Source: Planctomycetota bacterium
GTDB taxonomy: Bacteria; Planctomycetota; Planctomycetia; Planctomycetales; Planctomycetaceae
NCBI GenBank assembly: GCA_029977045.1
Contig: JAPOLP010000051.1
Span: forward strand, 1 to 14,145
DNA length: 14,145 nt
Reading direction: 5' to 3'
In this document: positions 1 through 7,744 of the stretch, in pieces
Numbering within the stretch: position 1 is the stretch's first letter
Layout of the letters: every line of letters starts with the position of its first letter
Made by a program: the position numbers and the translations under genes
Notes under the pieces: model-generated
What the model saw: only the letters and a program-made list of their open reading frames with translations
What the model was told of the DNA's origin: nothing
Databases searched by the model: none

Positions 1-154
1 CCCTGGTATGCTCGTCGAATTCGGATGTGGAAATCCAGATTGAATTTCGGAGTCTTTTTCTACGGTGTCGAAACTTGCGGTCGCTGTCGGGGTTTGATGC
101 CGAGTCCGTATGCTGGCTTCATCTGCGGGGCCTTCTTTTCACAGGAATTAGATC

Positions 155-1639
155 ATGAAACGCTTTCGTGGTTGTCTGTTGTCGGCTGTGCTGCTGTCTG
201 GTGCCGGCTTTGTGGTTGCTCAGGACGCGGACCCGAAACCAGAAACGAAGCCCGCGGAAGCTGCATCCCCTGGAAGCCTGTTCGACAAGCTCGATGCGAA
301 CGGCGACGGCAAGCTTGTGAAGGATGAAATCTCAGAAGAGCAGCGACGTGCGTTCGAGCGAATGCTGCGGCTGGGTGATGGCAACAACGATGGCGAGCTG
401 ACTCGCGAAGAGTTCCAGAAAGCGGTAGCGGAACAGCCCGCCCCGATTGGACAACCGGGAGCTGGGCTGCCCGGCCAGGGCCGTGCTCCGGTCGCTGTCA
501 GTGCGGAAGAGTTCTTCAAGCGGATGGACCGGAACAGTGACGGCAAGCTGTCACGCGACGAGCTGCCGGAGTTCCTGCGGGAACGGTTCGGTCAGGTGTT
601 TGAACGCGAGGGCAAGGACAGCGTCACGCTCGAAGAGTTTCAGAAGATGCGGGAACAGTTGAATGCCGCTGGCGGACGACCGGCATCCGGTGGCCGGCCC
701 GGTGCAGCATTCGGCAGCCCAGAGGACAACTTCAAACGGTTCGACACGAACGGCGACGGCAAACTACTGCTGTCTGAGATTCCCGAGCCCGCCCGTCCGT
801 TCCTGGGGCGGTTGTTCGAACGTCTGGGCAAAGCCGCGAATGGTGCGATCACACAGGACGAGTTTGTTGAAGCCGCTCGCCAGTTCGCTCAGCGTGACGG
901 CCAGCCCGGACCAGATGGACGGCCTCGTCCCGATGGCGCCCGGCGTCCGGATGGTCAGCCACAACCTGGCCGCCCAGCTGAGGGACGTCCGCAAGGTGAT
1001 CGCCCAATGCGCGATGGCCAACCAATGCCTGGTGGCCCCGGCCCGGACAGTCAGCGTCGCGGCCCGCGATTCCTGGGAGTGCTCGATGCGAATCGCGACG
1101 GTCGGTTGTCGCGCGACGAGGTCGCTCAACTGATACAGAAGTTTGGCGAGCTCGATACCAGCGGCGACGGACAACTCGATGTGCGCGAACTGTTTGGCGG
1201 TCCGTTGCCGCAGGGACCTGACGGTCGCCCATTCAATGGCCGGCCCGGTATGGATCGACCTCCGTTCGAGGGTCGTCCCGGCCAGCCGGGAGCAGGTCGT
1301 CCTGGCGACCGGGGACCAGAAAACCGTCGTCCGGAAAGCGATCGTCCAGGTGACCGTCCGCGACGACCCGAATCGGATTCACCTCGACCTGACGATCCCC
1401 GACCGCGGCGCGAAGGCAATGCCCCGCCGCGACGGAACACTGACAATGCTGCCCCCCAGCGCGACGGACTGGATCTCGATGCGATCTTCAGCCGGCTTGA
1501 CCGCAACAACGACAAGGCGATCGACCGTGACGAAGCGATTGGCCGGCTGAAGGAAGGCTTCGACCGCATCGATAAGAACAGCGACGGAAAGATCACTCAA
1601 CAGGAACTGCGTGAGGCGCGTCCTCGCCGCGACCAGTAG
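155..1639 (+). CDS. Secreted multi-EF-hand calcium-binding protein
   Basis: The 494-residue product starts with a signal peptide (residues 1-23, basic start, hydrophobic 8-21, then VAQ), so it is probably exported. Calcium-type loops of the DxNxDG kind begin at residues 47, 75, 125, 197, 311, 334, 449 and 473; the loop at 449 has Lys where Gly is usual. Two more positions, 149 and 225, sit where a partner loop is expected but have lost most ligand residues. This gives five EF-hand pairs. Pairs are separated by linkers rich in Pro, Gly, Arg and Asp (about 244-305 and 346-437). The start is supported by AGGA at 143-146, 8 bases before the ATG. Calcium binding is inferred from the loops; the biological role is unknown. 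It is followed by a secreted protease on the same strand, so the two may be co-expressed. The shorter + strand frame starting at 25 overlaps it and has no support. Confidence 0.9.
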   Translation: MKRFRGCLLSAVLLSGAGFVVAQDADPKPETKPAEAASPGSLFDKLDANGDGKLVKDEISEEQRRAFERMLRLGDGNNDGELTREEFQKAVAEQPAPIGQPGAGLPGQGRAPVAVSAEEFFKRMDRNSDGKLSRDELPEFLRERFGQVFEREGKDSVTLEEFQKMREQLNAAGGRPASGGRPGAAFGSPEDNFKRFDTNGDGKLLLSEIPEPARPFLGRLFERLGKAANGAITQDEFVEAARQFAQRDGQPGPDGRPRPDGARRPDGQPQPGRPAEGRPQGDRPMRDGQPMPGGPGPDSQRRGPRFLGVLDANRDGRLSRDEVAQLIQKFGELDTSGDGQLDVRELFGGPLPQGPDGRPFNGRPGMDRPPFEGRPGQPGAGRPGDRGPENRRPESDRPGDRPRRPESDSPRPDDPRPRREGNAPPRRNTDNAAPQRDGLDLDAIFSRLDRNNDKAIDRDEAIGRLKEGFDRIDKNSDGKITQQELREARPRRDQ

Positions 1640-1669
1640 CCTCGACAGCAGCAGCAACCGCTCTACGAT

Positions 1670-1699
1670 GAGACACTTCGACCATTCTGAACGTGTCTC
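1670..1699 (+). terminator. Intergenic hairpin between EF-hand and protease genes
   Basis: GAGACAC at 1670-1676 pairs perfectly with GTGTCTC at 1693-1699. The stem extends by TTC (1677-1679) against GAA (1689-1691) across one bulged C. A TTTT run lies at 1706-1709, not directly after the stem, and the next ATG is at 1715. It could be a weak terminator, or a 5' leader structure of the protease gene that limits co-transcription or translation. The structure is seen in sequence; its function is a guess. Confidence 0.35.
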
Positions 1700-1714
1700 C
1701 GAGCGGGTTTTCTG

Positions 1715-3235
1715 ATGAAGAATCTCGACACTTGCCTGCGAATGCTGCTGTCCGTGACCTGCCTCCTGACAGGCAGCCTCTGCTCACAGCCGGTTTCAGC
1801 GCAGGACGCGGCAGCCGTGTTTGCCGCGTTCGAGCAGGCGGTCGTTGATACGGTCAGTCGTGCAGAGAAATCGATTGTCGCCGTCGCCAGGATTCCGCTG
1901 CGGAACGAGAAGATCGACCGACAACAGTCGCGGCATCCATTCGGCCCGCCGCGTAACTTCGACGGATCAGATCCACTGTCTCCGGATTTTGTCCCGCAGG
2001 AGTTTGGCACGGGCATCCTGATGTCGCAGCCTGGCAAACCGGAGACACGGTTTGTTTTGACGAACTATCACGTCGTGGATGGCGGCCAGCCCTTCCTGAA
2101 TGACGGCTCTGTGATTTCCGATGCGAGGCTGACCGTCCGGCTCGATCGGACTCATGTCGCCTGGGCGTCGATTTACGCGGCCGATCCACGCAGCGATCTG
2201 GCGGTCCTCGCGATCGACGGTGAGCAACTTGGTACCGCCTTAACGGAACGTCCGACGTTGCCGTTGCCGGAAACCGTCGAGTTTCGCAAAGGGCAGTTTG
2301 TCCTTGCTCTCGGGAATCCGTACGCGGTCGCGCGGGACGGATCGCCCAGCGTCAGCAGCGGCATGATCAGTAACGTCTCGCGCTACCCGCTTGTCGACAC
2401 AAGAGGCGGCGAGAAGACGATCCACCAGTTTGGAACGTTGCTTCACGTTGATACCCGGCTCGGCCCCGGCTTCAGTGGCGGAGCACTGCTCAACAGCAGC
2501 GGGCAGTTCATCGGCATCACCACCTCGCTGGCGGCGCTCGAGGGTTACGAATCGTCAGTCGGCTACGCGATTCCGTTTAGCGATTCGATGCGGCGAATCG
2601 TCGAGGAGCTGCTCAGCGGCCAGGAAGTCGAGTACGGGTTTCTGGGCGTCCAGGTGATCGAGCCGGTGGGTAGAAGATTCAACAACGTCCGCGTCCAGAA
2701 TCCGCAGGGGGTATTCATTAGGGTGGTCGTCCCCGACTCGCCCGCCGACCGCGCTGGACTGCGGTCCGGCGAAACCATTCGCGCGGTCAACGGAGTACGA
2801 CTGTACTCTCAGGATGACCTGTTTCGAGAAGTCGGACTGCTGCGTCCTGGTGCCAACGCAAACATCCAGGTCATCAGCCGGGAAGGCCAGCGGTTCGTCG
2901 ACGTGAAGATCGCGAAGTGGCCGGTCACCGACCCGGATCGCATCATCGTCTCGCAGTATCGGCAGCCGGCTTGGCGCGGCCTGCGAGTCGACTGGCCAAC
3001 CGGTCGCATGAAGTTCTTTGATTTCGAGGCTGCGTATCCAATCGCCGTCGTCGCGAAAACGGTCGAACCCGGCAGTCCCGCCGAAGCTGCTGGCCTGCGT
3101 CCAGGAGATCTGATCGACCGCGTGGCCGGTCGGTCCGTTGAGACGCCGGAAGAATTTGCCGCAGCCGTGAAGTCGCTGCGAGGTAACGTCAGGCTGAATC
3201 TGACTGACGGAGAAGCGGTTACCATTCAGCCGTAG
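1715..3235 (+). CDS. Secreted trypsin-like serine protease with two PDZ domains (HtrA/DegP type)
   Basis: The 506-residue product has a signal peptide (1-30, ending VSAQ). A trypsin-like domain follows, with a readable catalytic triad: His119 in TNYHVVDGG, Asp161 in RSDLAVL and Ser254 in GPGFSGGALL. The residue before the catalytic Ser is Phe, whereas HtrA proteins usually have Asn there (GNSGG). Two PDZ domains follow: about 306-400 (GVFIRVV, then SPADRAGLRSGE) and about 420-505 (SPAEAAGLRPGD). This order is that of periplasmic HtrA/DegP proteases, which degrade or refold damaged exported proteins. A long disordered-looking insert (about 60-97) separates the N-terminus from the protease core. 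No clear Shine-Dalgarno precedes 1715; the start is chosen because it gives a complete signal peptide. It lies 75 bp after the EF-hand gene and converges with the porin gene. The exact substrate is unknown. Confidence 0.92.
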   Translation: MKNLDTCLRMLLSVTCLLTGSLCSQPVSAQDAAAVFAAFEQAVVDTVSRAEKSIVAVARIPLRNEKIDRQQSRHPFGPPRNFDGSDPLSPDFVPQEFGTGILMSQPGKPETRFVLTNYHVVDGGQPFLNDGSVISDARLTVRLDRTHVAWASIYAADPRSDLAVLAIDGEQLGTALTERPTLPLPETVEFRKGQFVLALGNPYAVARDGSPSVSSGMISNVSRYPLVDTRGGEKTIHQFGTLLHVDTRLGPGFSGGALLNSSGQFIGITTSLAALEGYESSVGYAIPFSDSMRRIVEELLSGQEVEYGFLGVQVIEPVGRRFNNVRVQNPQGVFIRVVVPDSPADRAGLRSGETIRAVNGVRLYSQDDLFREVGLLRPGANANIQVISREGQRFVDVKIAKWPVTDPDRIIVSQYRQPAWRGLRVDWPTGRMKFFDFEAAYPIAVVAKTVEPGSPAEAAGLRPGDLIDRVAGRSVETPEEFAAAVKSLRGNVRLNLTDGEAVTIQP

Positions 3236-3433
3236 ACGTCATTCGGTACGCGCTGACTCTGCCGTTGCTGGCTTCCCGCATCCGGCTGCGTGTGGCGCAG
3301 TCCGCCTCAGCGGCGCAAGTAGGCGATTTCGTGTCACCAGCTTTGTATTGTCGCTGCTGGTATCGCTCTGACATGAAGTGAGAAACGCCCCGCTCCCTAC
3401 ACCAAAACTCGCTGTTTATGATTGGGATTCGTA

Positions 3434-4825
3434 TCAGAAATCGATCTGGGCTCGCATCGCGACGATGTCGGCGTCGCTGTCTCCCAGGCCAGGGGTCTTC
3501 AGGAACGCGTGGATGTAGTTGAGCTGCAGCTTCGTGTAACGGTTGAGGTACCAGTTCAGCCCGGCAGTTACGTTGTTGAGCTGCCCGCCGTTGACTCCGG
3601 CGTCGTTCAGATCGAGATACGACCAGCGGGCGGCGACTTCCCAGGCTCCGCAGCCGCCGTTTAATCCGAAGTTCTCGCACGGAACAACGCGGCCCAGAAC
3701 GGCGTTCTTACGGTCATAGGGTCTGTGTTCGCCAGTCAGGATCCAGCCCGACTGGAAGGTGACTCCCGAGAACGCGACCGAGCTGCCTGCCAGCCGATCG
3801 ACAACGGCGTAAAGCAGCTCGCCCTGAGCGTGCCAGGCACCGGATGTCGCCGCGAGTTCTCCCGCGAACAGGTTCACGTGGTCCGCGGCGATCACTCCTG
3901 TATCGACGAAGGCAGGCGTCGAACCGAGCAGTGCGTCGGTATCGAAGAACTCCGGAGTGCTGCGGTAGCGTGCCATGTCATTTGTCGGGTAGATCAGGCT
4001 GTACGCTCCACCGAGATGCACGATCGCGTCGCCGTCGTCGATGACGACCGCTGTCGCTCGCGCTGCCATACCGTAGCCGGCGTTGTCGCCGACGTTTCCG
4101 CCGAACGCATCGACGGGAGCCCGGAAGCCGGAAAGCCACCAGGTCATGTCTTCGGACTTGCTCGCGCCATGCGCCATGACGCCGGTCTGGCGGAATGGCA
4201 GGAACGCGAACGGCAGAGCTCGTTCGATAAAGGTCAGCTCTTTGACGCTCGTCAGGCCGTCGAGTCCGAACGGCTGGCGGTACTGGCCGAAGCGCACGTT
4301 CTGCAGGAAGTCGACGTCGCGGACTTCGCCCCAGACATCCATGAAGCTGGGACGGCCTGGAAACGCGAAGTCCATTTCGAGCATGTATCCGACGTTTTCG
4401 GCGACGTTGCCGGTCGCCGCGAGCCGTGCCCGGCGGAAGTCGATTCCGTCCTGAGCGTCACCGACTGCCGCCCTGTTCGCCGCATCCTGATCCACCCATA
4501 CGGTGTCCAACTGGAAGAACCCGGTCAGCTTGACGGTCGGAAACGCCGGTGCGTCGCCGCTCAATGCACTGTTGAGATTCCAGGACGCGAAGGACGCGTG
4601 CTCGACGGGTGCTGCGGTGTCGACCAATCCCGAGGTTGGAACTGCCGAGAACGTTCTTTCCGAGGTTCCGGCGTTTGGCTCCAGACGCTCGACCAGCGTT
4701 TCAAGGCGGTCGAGCCGCGAGCGCAGTTCTACATTTTCACGTTGCAGTTGGGAAACGTCCTGGGCGTCCAGACGTAGGGGCAGCAGGCTGACGGCAACCG
4801 CCGTCAGAAAAGCAAAGCGCATCAT
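3434..4825 (-). CDS. Outer-membrane porin, OprP/OprO (phosphate-selective porin) family
   Basis: The product has 463 residues: signal peptide 1-21 (ending LDA), a short coiled coil at about 23-49 (QLQRENVELRSRLDRLETLV), a linker, then a beta-barrel from about residue 97. The family is recognised by KLTGFFQLDTVW near 99-110, by FRRARLAATGNVAENVGYML at about 130-149 and by GQYRQPFGLDGLTS at 180-193. The last residue is Phe after alternating hydrophobic residues, the usual signal for barrel insertion by the BAM machinery. Length fits the family. Two Cys (383 and 392) lie in a predicted loop and could form a disulfide. AAGGAA (reverse complement of 4835-4840) lies 9 bases before the first of two tandem ATGs. 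Substrate cannot be deduced: many members of this Pfam family in environmental bacteria are not phosphate channels. It is transcribed away from the kinase cluster and towards the protease. Confidence 0.9.
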   Translation of the reverse strand: MMRFAFLTAVAVSLLPLRLDAQDVSQLQRENVELRSRLDRLETLVERLEPNAGTSERTFSAVPTSGLVDTAAPVEHASFASWNLNSALSGDAPAFPTVKLTGFFQLDTVWVDQDAANRAAVGDAQDGIDFRRARLAATGNVAENVGYMLEMDFAFPGRPSFMDVWGEVRDVDFLQNVRFGQYRQPFGLDGLTSVKELTFIERALPFAFLPFRQTGVMAHGASKSEDMTWWLSGFRAPVDAFGGNVGDNAGYGMAARATAVVIDDGDAIVHLGGAYSLIYPTNDMARYRSTPEFFDTDALLGSTPAFVDTGVIAADHVNLFAGELAATSGAWHAQGELLYAVVDRLAGSSVAFSGVTFQSGWILTGEHRPYDRKNAVLGRVVPCENFGLNGGCGAWEVAARWSYLDLNDAGVNGGQLNNVTAGLNWYLNRYTKLQLNYIHAFLKTPGLGDSDADIVAMRAQIDF

Positions 4826-5177
4826 GGCAGTGGCTTCCTTGCTGAGGGAGACGAGCAGAATCTGCAGGCGCAGTCGTGCAACCAGCGGATCAACTCGGGG
4901 ATGGATGGCGACTCGGACGAGTCAGGACGTGTGGGCGGCAAACCTCGGAATTGGCCTGCCAGGAAGGAGCGGAAGTTTCCGCGCAGCCTCTGAGGTCGTC
5001 AATAGGTCCCGTCAGCCGGAAGCTGTCTGGATTCCGCTCGATCTGCGGGAAACTCTCTGAGTTTTATGAATTTCTGAGGTTTGTGAAATATTGCCCGGCA
5101 GGCCGCGACTACCCCTGCGAAATGGCTTCCGACCGAGCGAAGCCTGACATCGCAAGGTTTCCGGCGAGGGTGCGACG
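4826..5177. other. Divergent intergenic region between porin and kinase cluster
   Basis: These 352 bases have no credible gene and must hold the promoters for the porin (leftward) and the kinase cluster (rightward). An AT-rich pocket at about 5048-5095 stands out from the GC-rich surroundings. It includes a small perfect hairpin, AAACTC (5050-5055) with GAGTTT (5059-5064), around a 3-base loop; this could be an operator or part of a promoter. I see no convincing -35/-10 pair. GAGGG at 5166-5170 is the likely ribosome binding site of the next gene. Confidence 0.4.
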
Positions 5178-5993
5178 ATGAGTCTGAAAGTTGTGAAATA
5201 TGGGCTGGCGAGTACGGCCAGTGTGCTGATTCTGGGTGGCCTGATCTTCGGATCGGAGCTGATGAGCTACATGCGGACGTCGGCGGGTTCCGTTCGGGAA
5301 ACCGTGCGGGATTCTGTGCCGATCGAATTCGAGCTGCAGCGGGCGCGGGACCTGATCAACGACATCCTGCCCGAGCTGCACGCCAATATCCGGATCATCG
5401 CCGAGGACGAGGTCGAGATCGCGGCCCTCGAAAAAGACCTTGTGTCAACGCGAGACGACGTGTCGCAGGAACGCGAGCAACTCGCCGCACTGCGGAACAC
5501 ACTGCAGACACAGCAGGTTGCGTACGAGGTCGGCGGTCGGGAGTTCTCACGCGGCGAACTGACTGAACGGCTGGCTCAGCGGCTGACCCGCGTCAAAGAC
5601 GCCGAGATGATTCTCGCCAGCAAGGAGAAGCTGCTCGAAAACCGCAGGCAGTCGCTGCACGCGGCGATGGAACTGCTGGACCGGGCGCGGGCTCGCAAGG
5701 TCGAACTCGAACAGAAGGTCGAATCGCTGATCGCTCAGCACCGCCTCGTGCAGGCATCGGCAGTCGGCAGCCGGGTTCAGGTCAGCGATACGAAGCTCGC
5801 CCGAGCCGACCAGCTGCTGGCGGACATTCAGAAACGCCTGGACGTTGCCGAGCGAGTCCTCGAACACGAAGCCTCGCCCGAGCTGAGCTTCGACGAACCA
5901 ATCGTCGACGAGGCCTCGCTGCTCGCAGAAGTCGACGAGCACCTCGGGGCAACCGCTGAGCCACAGCAGCACGTCGCCACGACGGAACAGTAA
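5178..5993 (+). CDS. Membrane-anchored coiled-coil protein, first gene of the kinase cluster
   Basis: The product has 271 residues. Residues 8-28 form one membrane helix or uncleaved signal anchor; there is no clear cleavage site. Almost all the rest is charged helix: about 47-112 and 125-232 are rich in Glu, Arg, Leu and Gln with heptad-like spacing, broken around 113-124 (YEVGGREFSRGE). The tail (233-271) is acidic and probably disordered. I do not recognise a named family; the long helices after an N-terminal hydrophobic part loosely resemble PspA/IM30-type or scaffold proteins, but there is no motif to prove it. The ATG is supported by GAGGG 7 bases upstream. The next gene in the same direction starts 148 bp later, beyond a hairpin. 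Position before a helical/FHA-like protein and a membrane kinase suggests a structural or sensory partner of that kinase. That role is inference. Confidence 0.8.
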   Translation: MSLKVVKYGLASTASVLILGGLIFGSELMSYMRTSAGSVRETVRDSVPIEFELQRARDLINDILPELHANIRIIAEDEVEIAALEKDLVSTRDDVSQEREQLAALRNTLQTQQVAYEVGGREFSRGELTERLAQRLTRVKDAEMILASKEKLLENRRQSLHAAMELLDRARARKVELEQKVESLIAQHRLVQASAVGSRVQVSDTKLARADQLLADIQKRLDVAERVLEHEASPELSFDEPIVDEASLLAEVDEHLGATAEPQQHVATTEQ

Positions 5994-6000
5994 AGTCGTT

Positions 6001-6015
6001 GTTCGCTCCGCGAAC
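6001..6015. repeat. Small hairpin with GCTCCGC-type loop
   Basis: GTTCG (6001-6005) pairs with CGAAC (6011-6015) around CTCCG. The loop sequence resembles that of the repeat hairpins at 13851-13867 and 13971-13987, so it may belong to the same kind of dispersed element. It starts 7 bases after the stop of the coiled-coil gene. Confidence 0.35.
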
Positions 6016-6033
6016 GAATCGCCGTCTGACAAA

Positions 6034-6061
6034 CTCGTTCCCACGAAACTGTGGGAACGAG
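6034..6061. repeat. Perfect 11-bp inverted repeat (hairpin) between coiled-coil and FHA-like genes
   Basis: CTCGTTCCCAC (6034-6044) and GTGGGAACGAG (6051-6061) are exact reverse complements around the loop GAAACT. No T-run follows, so a standard intrinsic terminator is unlikely. The sequence resembles short hairpin repeats that I recall as dispersed in planctomycete intergenic regions (memory, not checked). It could stabilise the upstream mRNA end or partly uncouple the first gene from the rest of the cluster. Confidence 0.6.
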
Positions 6062-6131
6062 CGGGTCGTACTCACGACGCGCTGAACACTCGGCATCTCG
6101 TTATTCTCCCTTCCCGTTTTGTTCCTTCTGC

Positions 6132-6135
6132 GGAG
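6132..6135 (+). promoter_or_regulatory. Ribosome binding site that supports the GTG start at 6142
   Basis: GGAG lies 6 bases before a GTG codon that opens the long frame. There is no ATG nearby in that frame, so this site decides the start. Confidence 0.6.
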
Positions 6136-6141
6136 TCCACC

Positions 6142-7716
6142 GTGTTCAACCTGCGACTCAAACAGGCAGAGGCCGCGTTGCGGGACGGGCGGCTGGAAGA
6201 GGCGGCATCGCTCGTGACTGAACCGGGCGTTCGCGAGCACCGCGACGGGCAGTCGCTGATCACGAAGCTTGTCGAAGCACTGCTCGATCGCGCCGCCGAA
6301 CATCTCGCTGGCGATCGTCGCACGGCAGCCCAGCAGGATTTGGGAGCCGCACGTCAGCTCGGCGGCAATGCGGCTCGAATTGCAGAACTTCAGTCGCAGC
6401 TGGACCAGCTTGTCGCGGCGACGGACCGGCAGCGGCGCCGTGAACGGGAACTACTTAGCGAAGCACAGTGCGAAGTCGATGCCGGGAACTGCGAACTCGG
6501 AGAACAGCTTCTCCAGCGGGCCGCCTCGGACGAATCGGCAGCCGACCGACTGAGCGACCAGCTCGCCGCGAAGCGGTCGCGGATCGACGCGGCTGCTGAG
6601 CGAGCGACGCAACTCGTCGAGTCCGGTCGAACCAACGACGCCGTCGTGGCAGTCGCCGAGCTGCATTCGCTCAGCCCGAAACACGCGTCACTGTCGAGTC
6701 TCGTCGATCAGGTCACGGGACCGATCGTCGATCAGATCCTGGGCGAGATCGAAGCAGGCCGGCTCGACCGCGTACAGGTTCTGACGGAACGCGTTCGGCC
6801 TCTCGTATCGCTCGACCCGGACCTCGCCGAGTTCGATCAGGTCGTCGCACTCGGGCGAGCAGCGTCGCAGTCGATCGAACACTCACGCTTCGACGACGCT
6901 TTACGAACGATCCGCCAGTTGCGAACACTGCTGCCGGAAGCCGACTGGCTGAAGTCGTTGCAGGAGAACACACAGCGAGCGGCAGAACTCGCGGGCGAAC
7001 TGCAGGCCAGTCCGCTGTCCCTGTTGGCCGAAGCGGCTGCAGCGGCGGGCTCGCCTCGAATCGAGATTCGATCGAACGAACGTCAGCCCCGCGTGACTGA
7101 TCCTCGCAATGCACAACCGACCCGAACAAAGAGCGAGCAACTGCTGCTGCAGATTGATGGAGCGGGGAGTGCGCTGCTGCTGACCTCACCAACGTTGAGC
7201 ATCGGCAATGCAGGCCGCTCTGGACACTGCGATCTCGCGCTGACCGGATACAGCGGCGATGCTCCAACTCTGCTGACGCGGCACAGCGCCGGCTATCAGG
7301 TTGTCGCAGCAGGCGAGTGCTCAGTTGACGGCGTTCAGTGCCGCGAGAAGCTGTTGCCTGCTGACGCGAAACTCGCCTTCGGCCCGCGCTGCAGCGTCCG
7401 CTTTCGGCGCCCGGCGGCGGTCAGTCATTCCGCGGCGCTCGACCTGACCGGTACCCGGCTCTCGCGACCGGACATCCGCACGGTCGTTTTGTTTGATGAA
7501 ACGCTGATTGCTGGTGCCGCCCGGACCAGTCACGTCGTCAATCGGTCGCTCGAACAACCGATCGTCCTGTTTGAGCGTGACGGACGGTTCTTTGCCCGCA
7601 GCGGTTTCGCCGCTCGTCAGGCCGGACAGGATCCGATCGCTCCGATCCCTGTTGAACCGGGCGAATCCGTCGATATCGGCGGCGTCCGCGTGCGGCTGTC
7701 GAATATCCAACTCTGA
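6142..7716 (+). CDS. Helical-repeat protein with two C-terminal FHA-like domains, kinase partner
   Basis: The product has 524 residues, starts at GTG and has no signal peptide or membrane helix, so it is probably cytoplasmic. Residues 1-300 are helical, with TPR-like pairs such as AEAALRDGRLEEAASLV (9-25) and FDDALRTIRQLRTLLPEADW (250-269), plus a coiled-coil stretch around 75-110. After a disordered linker (305-332), about 335-425 looks like a degenerate FHA domain: TLSIGNAGRSGHCDLAL (351-367), His380, then CSVDG (393-397) and a final beta strand. A second similar sandwich spans about 445-522 (ETLIAGAARTSHVV, then RDGRFFARS, then ESVDIGGVRVRL). FHA domains bind phosphothreonine peptides, and genes for them often neighbour Ser/Thr kinases, as here, where the kinase ATG follows after 28 bp. 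The usual Arg/Ser/Asn binding residues are only partly recognisable, so phosphopeptide binding is uncertain. Confidence 0.8.
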   Translation: MFNLRLKQAEAALRDGRLEEAASLVTEPGVREHRDGQSLITKLVEALLDRAAEHLAGDRRTAAQQDLGAARQLGGNAARIAELQSQLDQLVAATDRQRRRERELLSEAQCEVDAGNCELGEQLLQRAASDESAADRLSDQLAAKRSRIDAAAERATQLVESGRTNDAVVAVAELHSLSPKHASLSSLVDQVTGPIVDQILGEIEAGRLDRVQVLTERVRPLVSLDPDLAEFDQVVALGRAASQSIEHSRFDDALRTIRQLRTLLPEADWLKSLQENTQRAAELAGELQASPLSLLAEAAAAAGSPRIEIRSNERQPRVTDPRNAQPTRTKSEQLLLQIDGAGSALLLTSPTLSIGNAGRSGHCDLALTGYSGDAPTLLTRHSAGYQVVAAGECSVDGVQCREKLLPADAKLAFGPRCSVRFRRPAAVSHSAALDLTGTRLSRPDIRTVVLFDETLIAGAARTSHVVNRSLEQPIVLFERDGRFFARSGFAARQAGQDPIAPIPVEPGESVDIGGVRVRLSNIQL

Positions 7717-7744
7717 TTCTGTCACTCGAACCGCGAACCACGCC

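Noticed and set aside
25..327. 100-codon + strand frame overlapping the EF-hand gene start
   Set aside because: It runs into the signal peptide region of the EF-hand gene in another frame, has no ribosome binding site, and has an atypical Cys/Trp-rich composition.
1144..1639. Repetitive Pro/Arg/Gly-rich DNA in the EF-hand gene as a tandem repeat array
   Set aside because: The similarity is loose and at the amino-acid level (GRP/DRP/RPE units of variable spacing). No exact tandem DNA unit is seen.
3336..3361. Possible bidirectional terminator between the protease and porin genes (ACCAGC with GCTGGT)
   Set aside because: The stem is only 6 bp with a 14-base loop and no T-run on either side, so it is within chance expectation.
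3725..4777. 350-codon open frame on the + strand across the porin gene
   Set aside because: It is the complement of a well-supported porin. Its product has no signal, domain or plausible composition, and long antisense frames are common in GC-rich genes.
7508..7744. In-frame N-terminal extension of the kinase
   Set aside because: It would overlap the last 209 bases of the FHA-like gene, adds no conserved sequence, and the kinase domain begins only 16 residues after the ATG at 7745.
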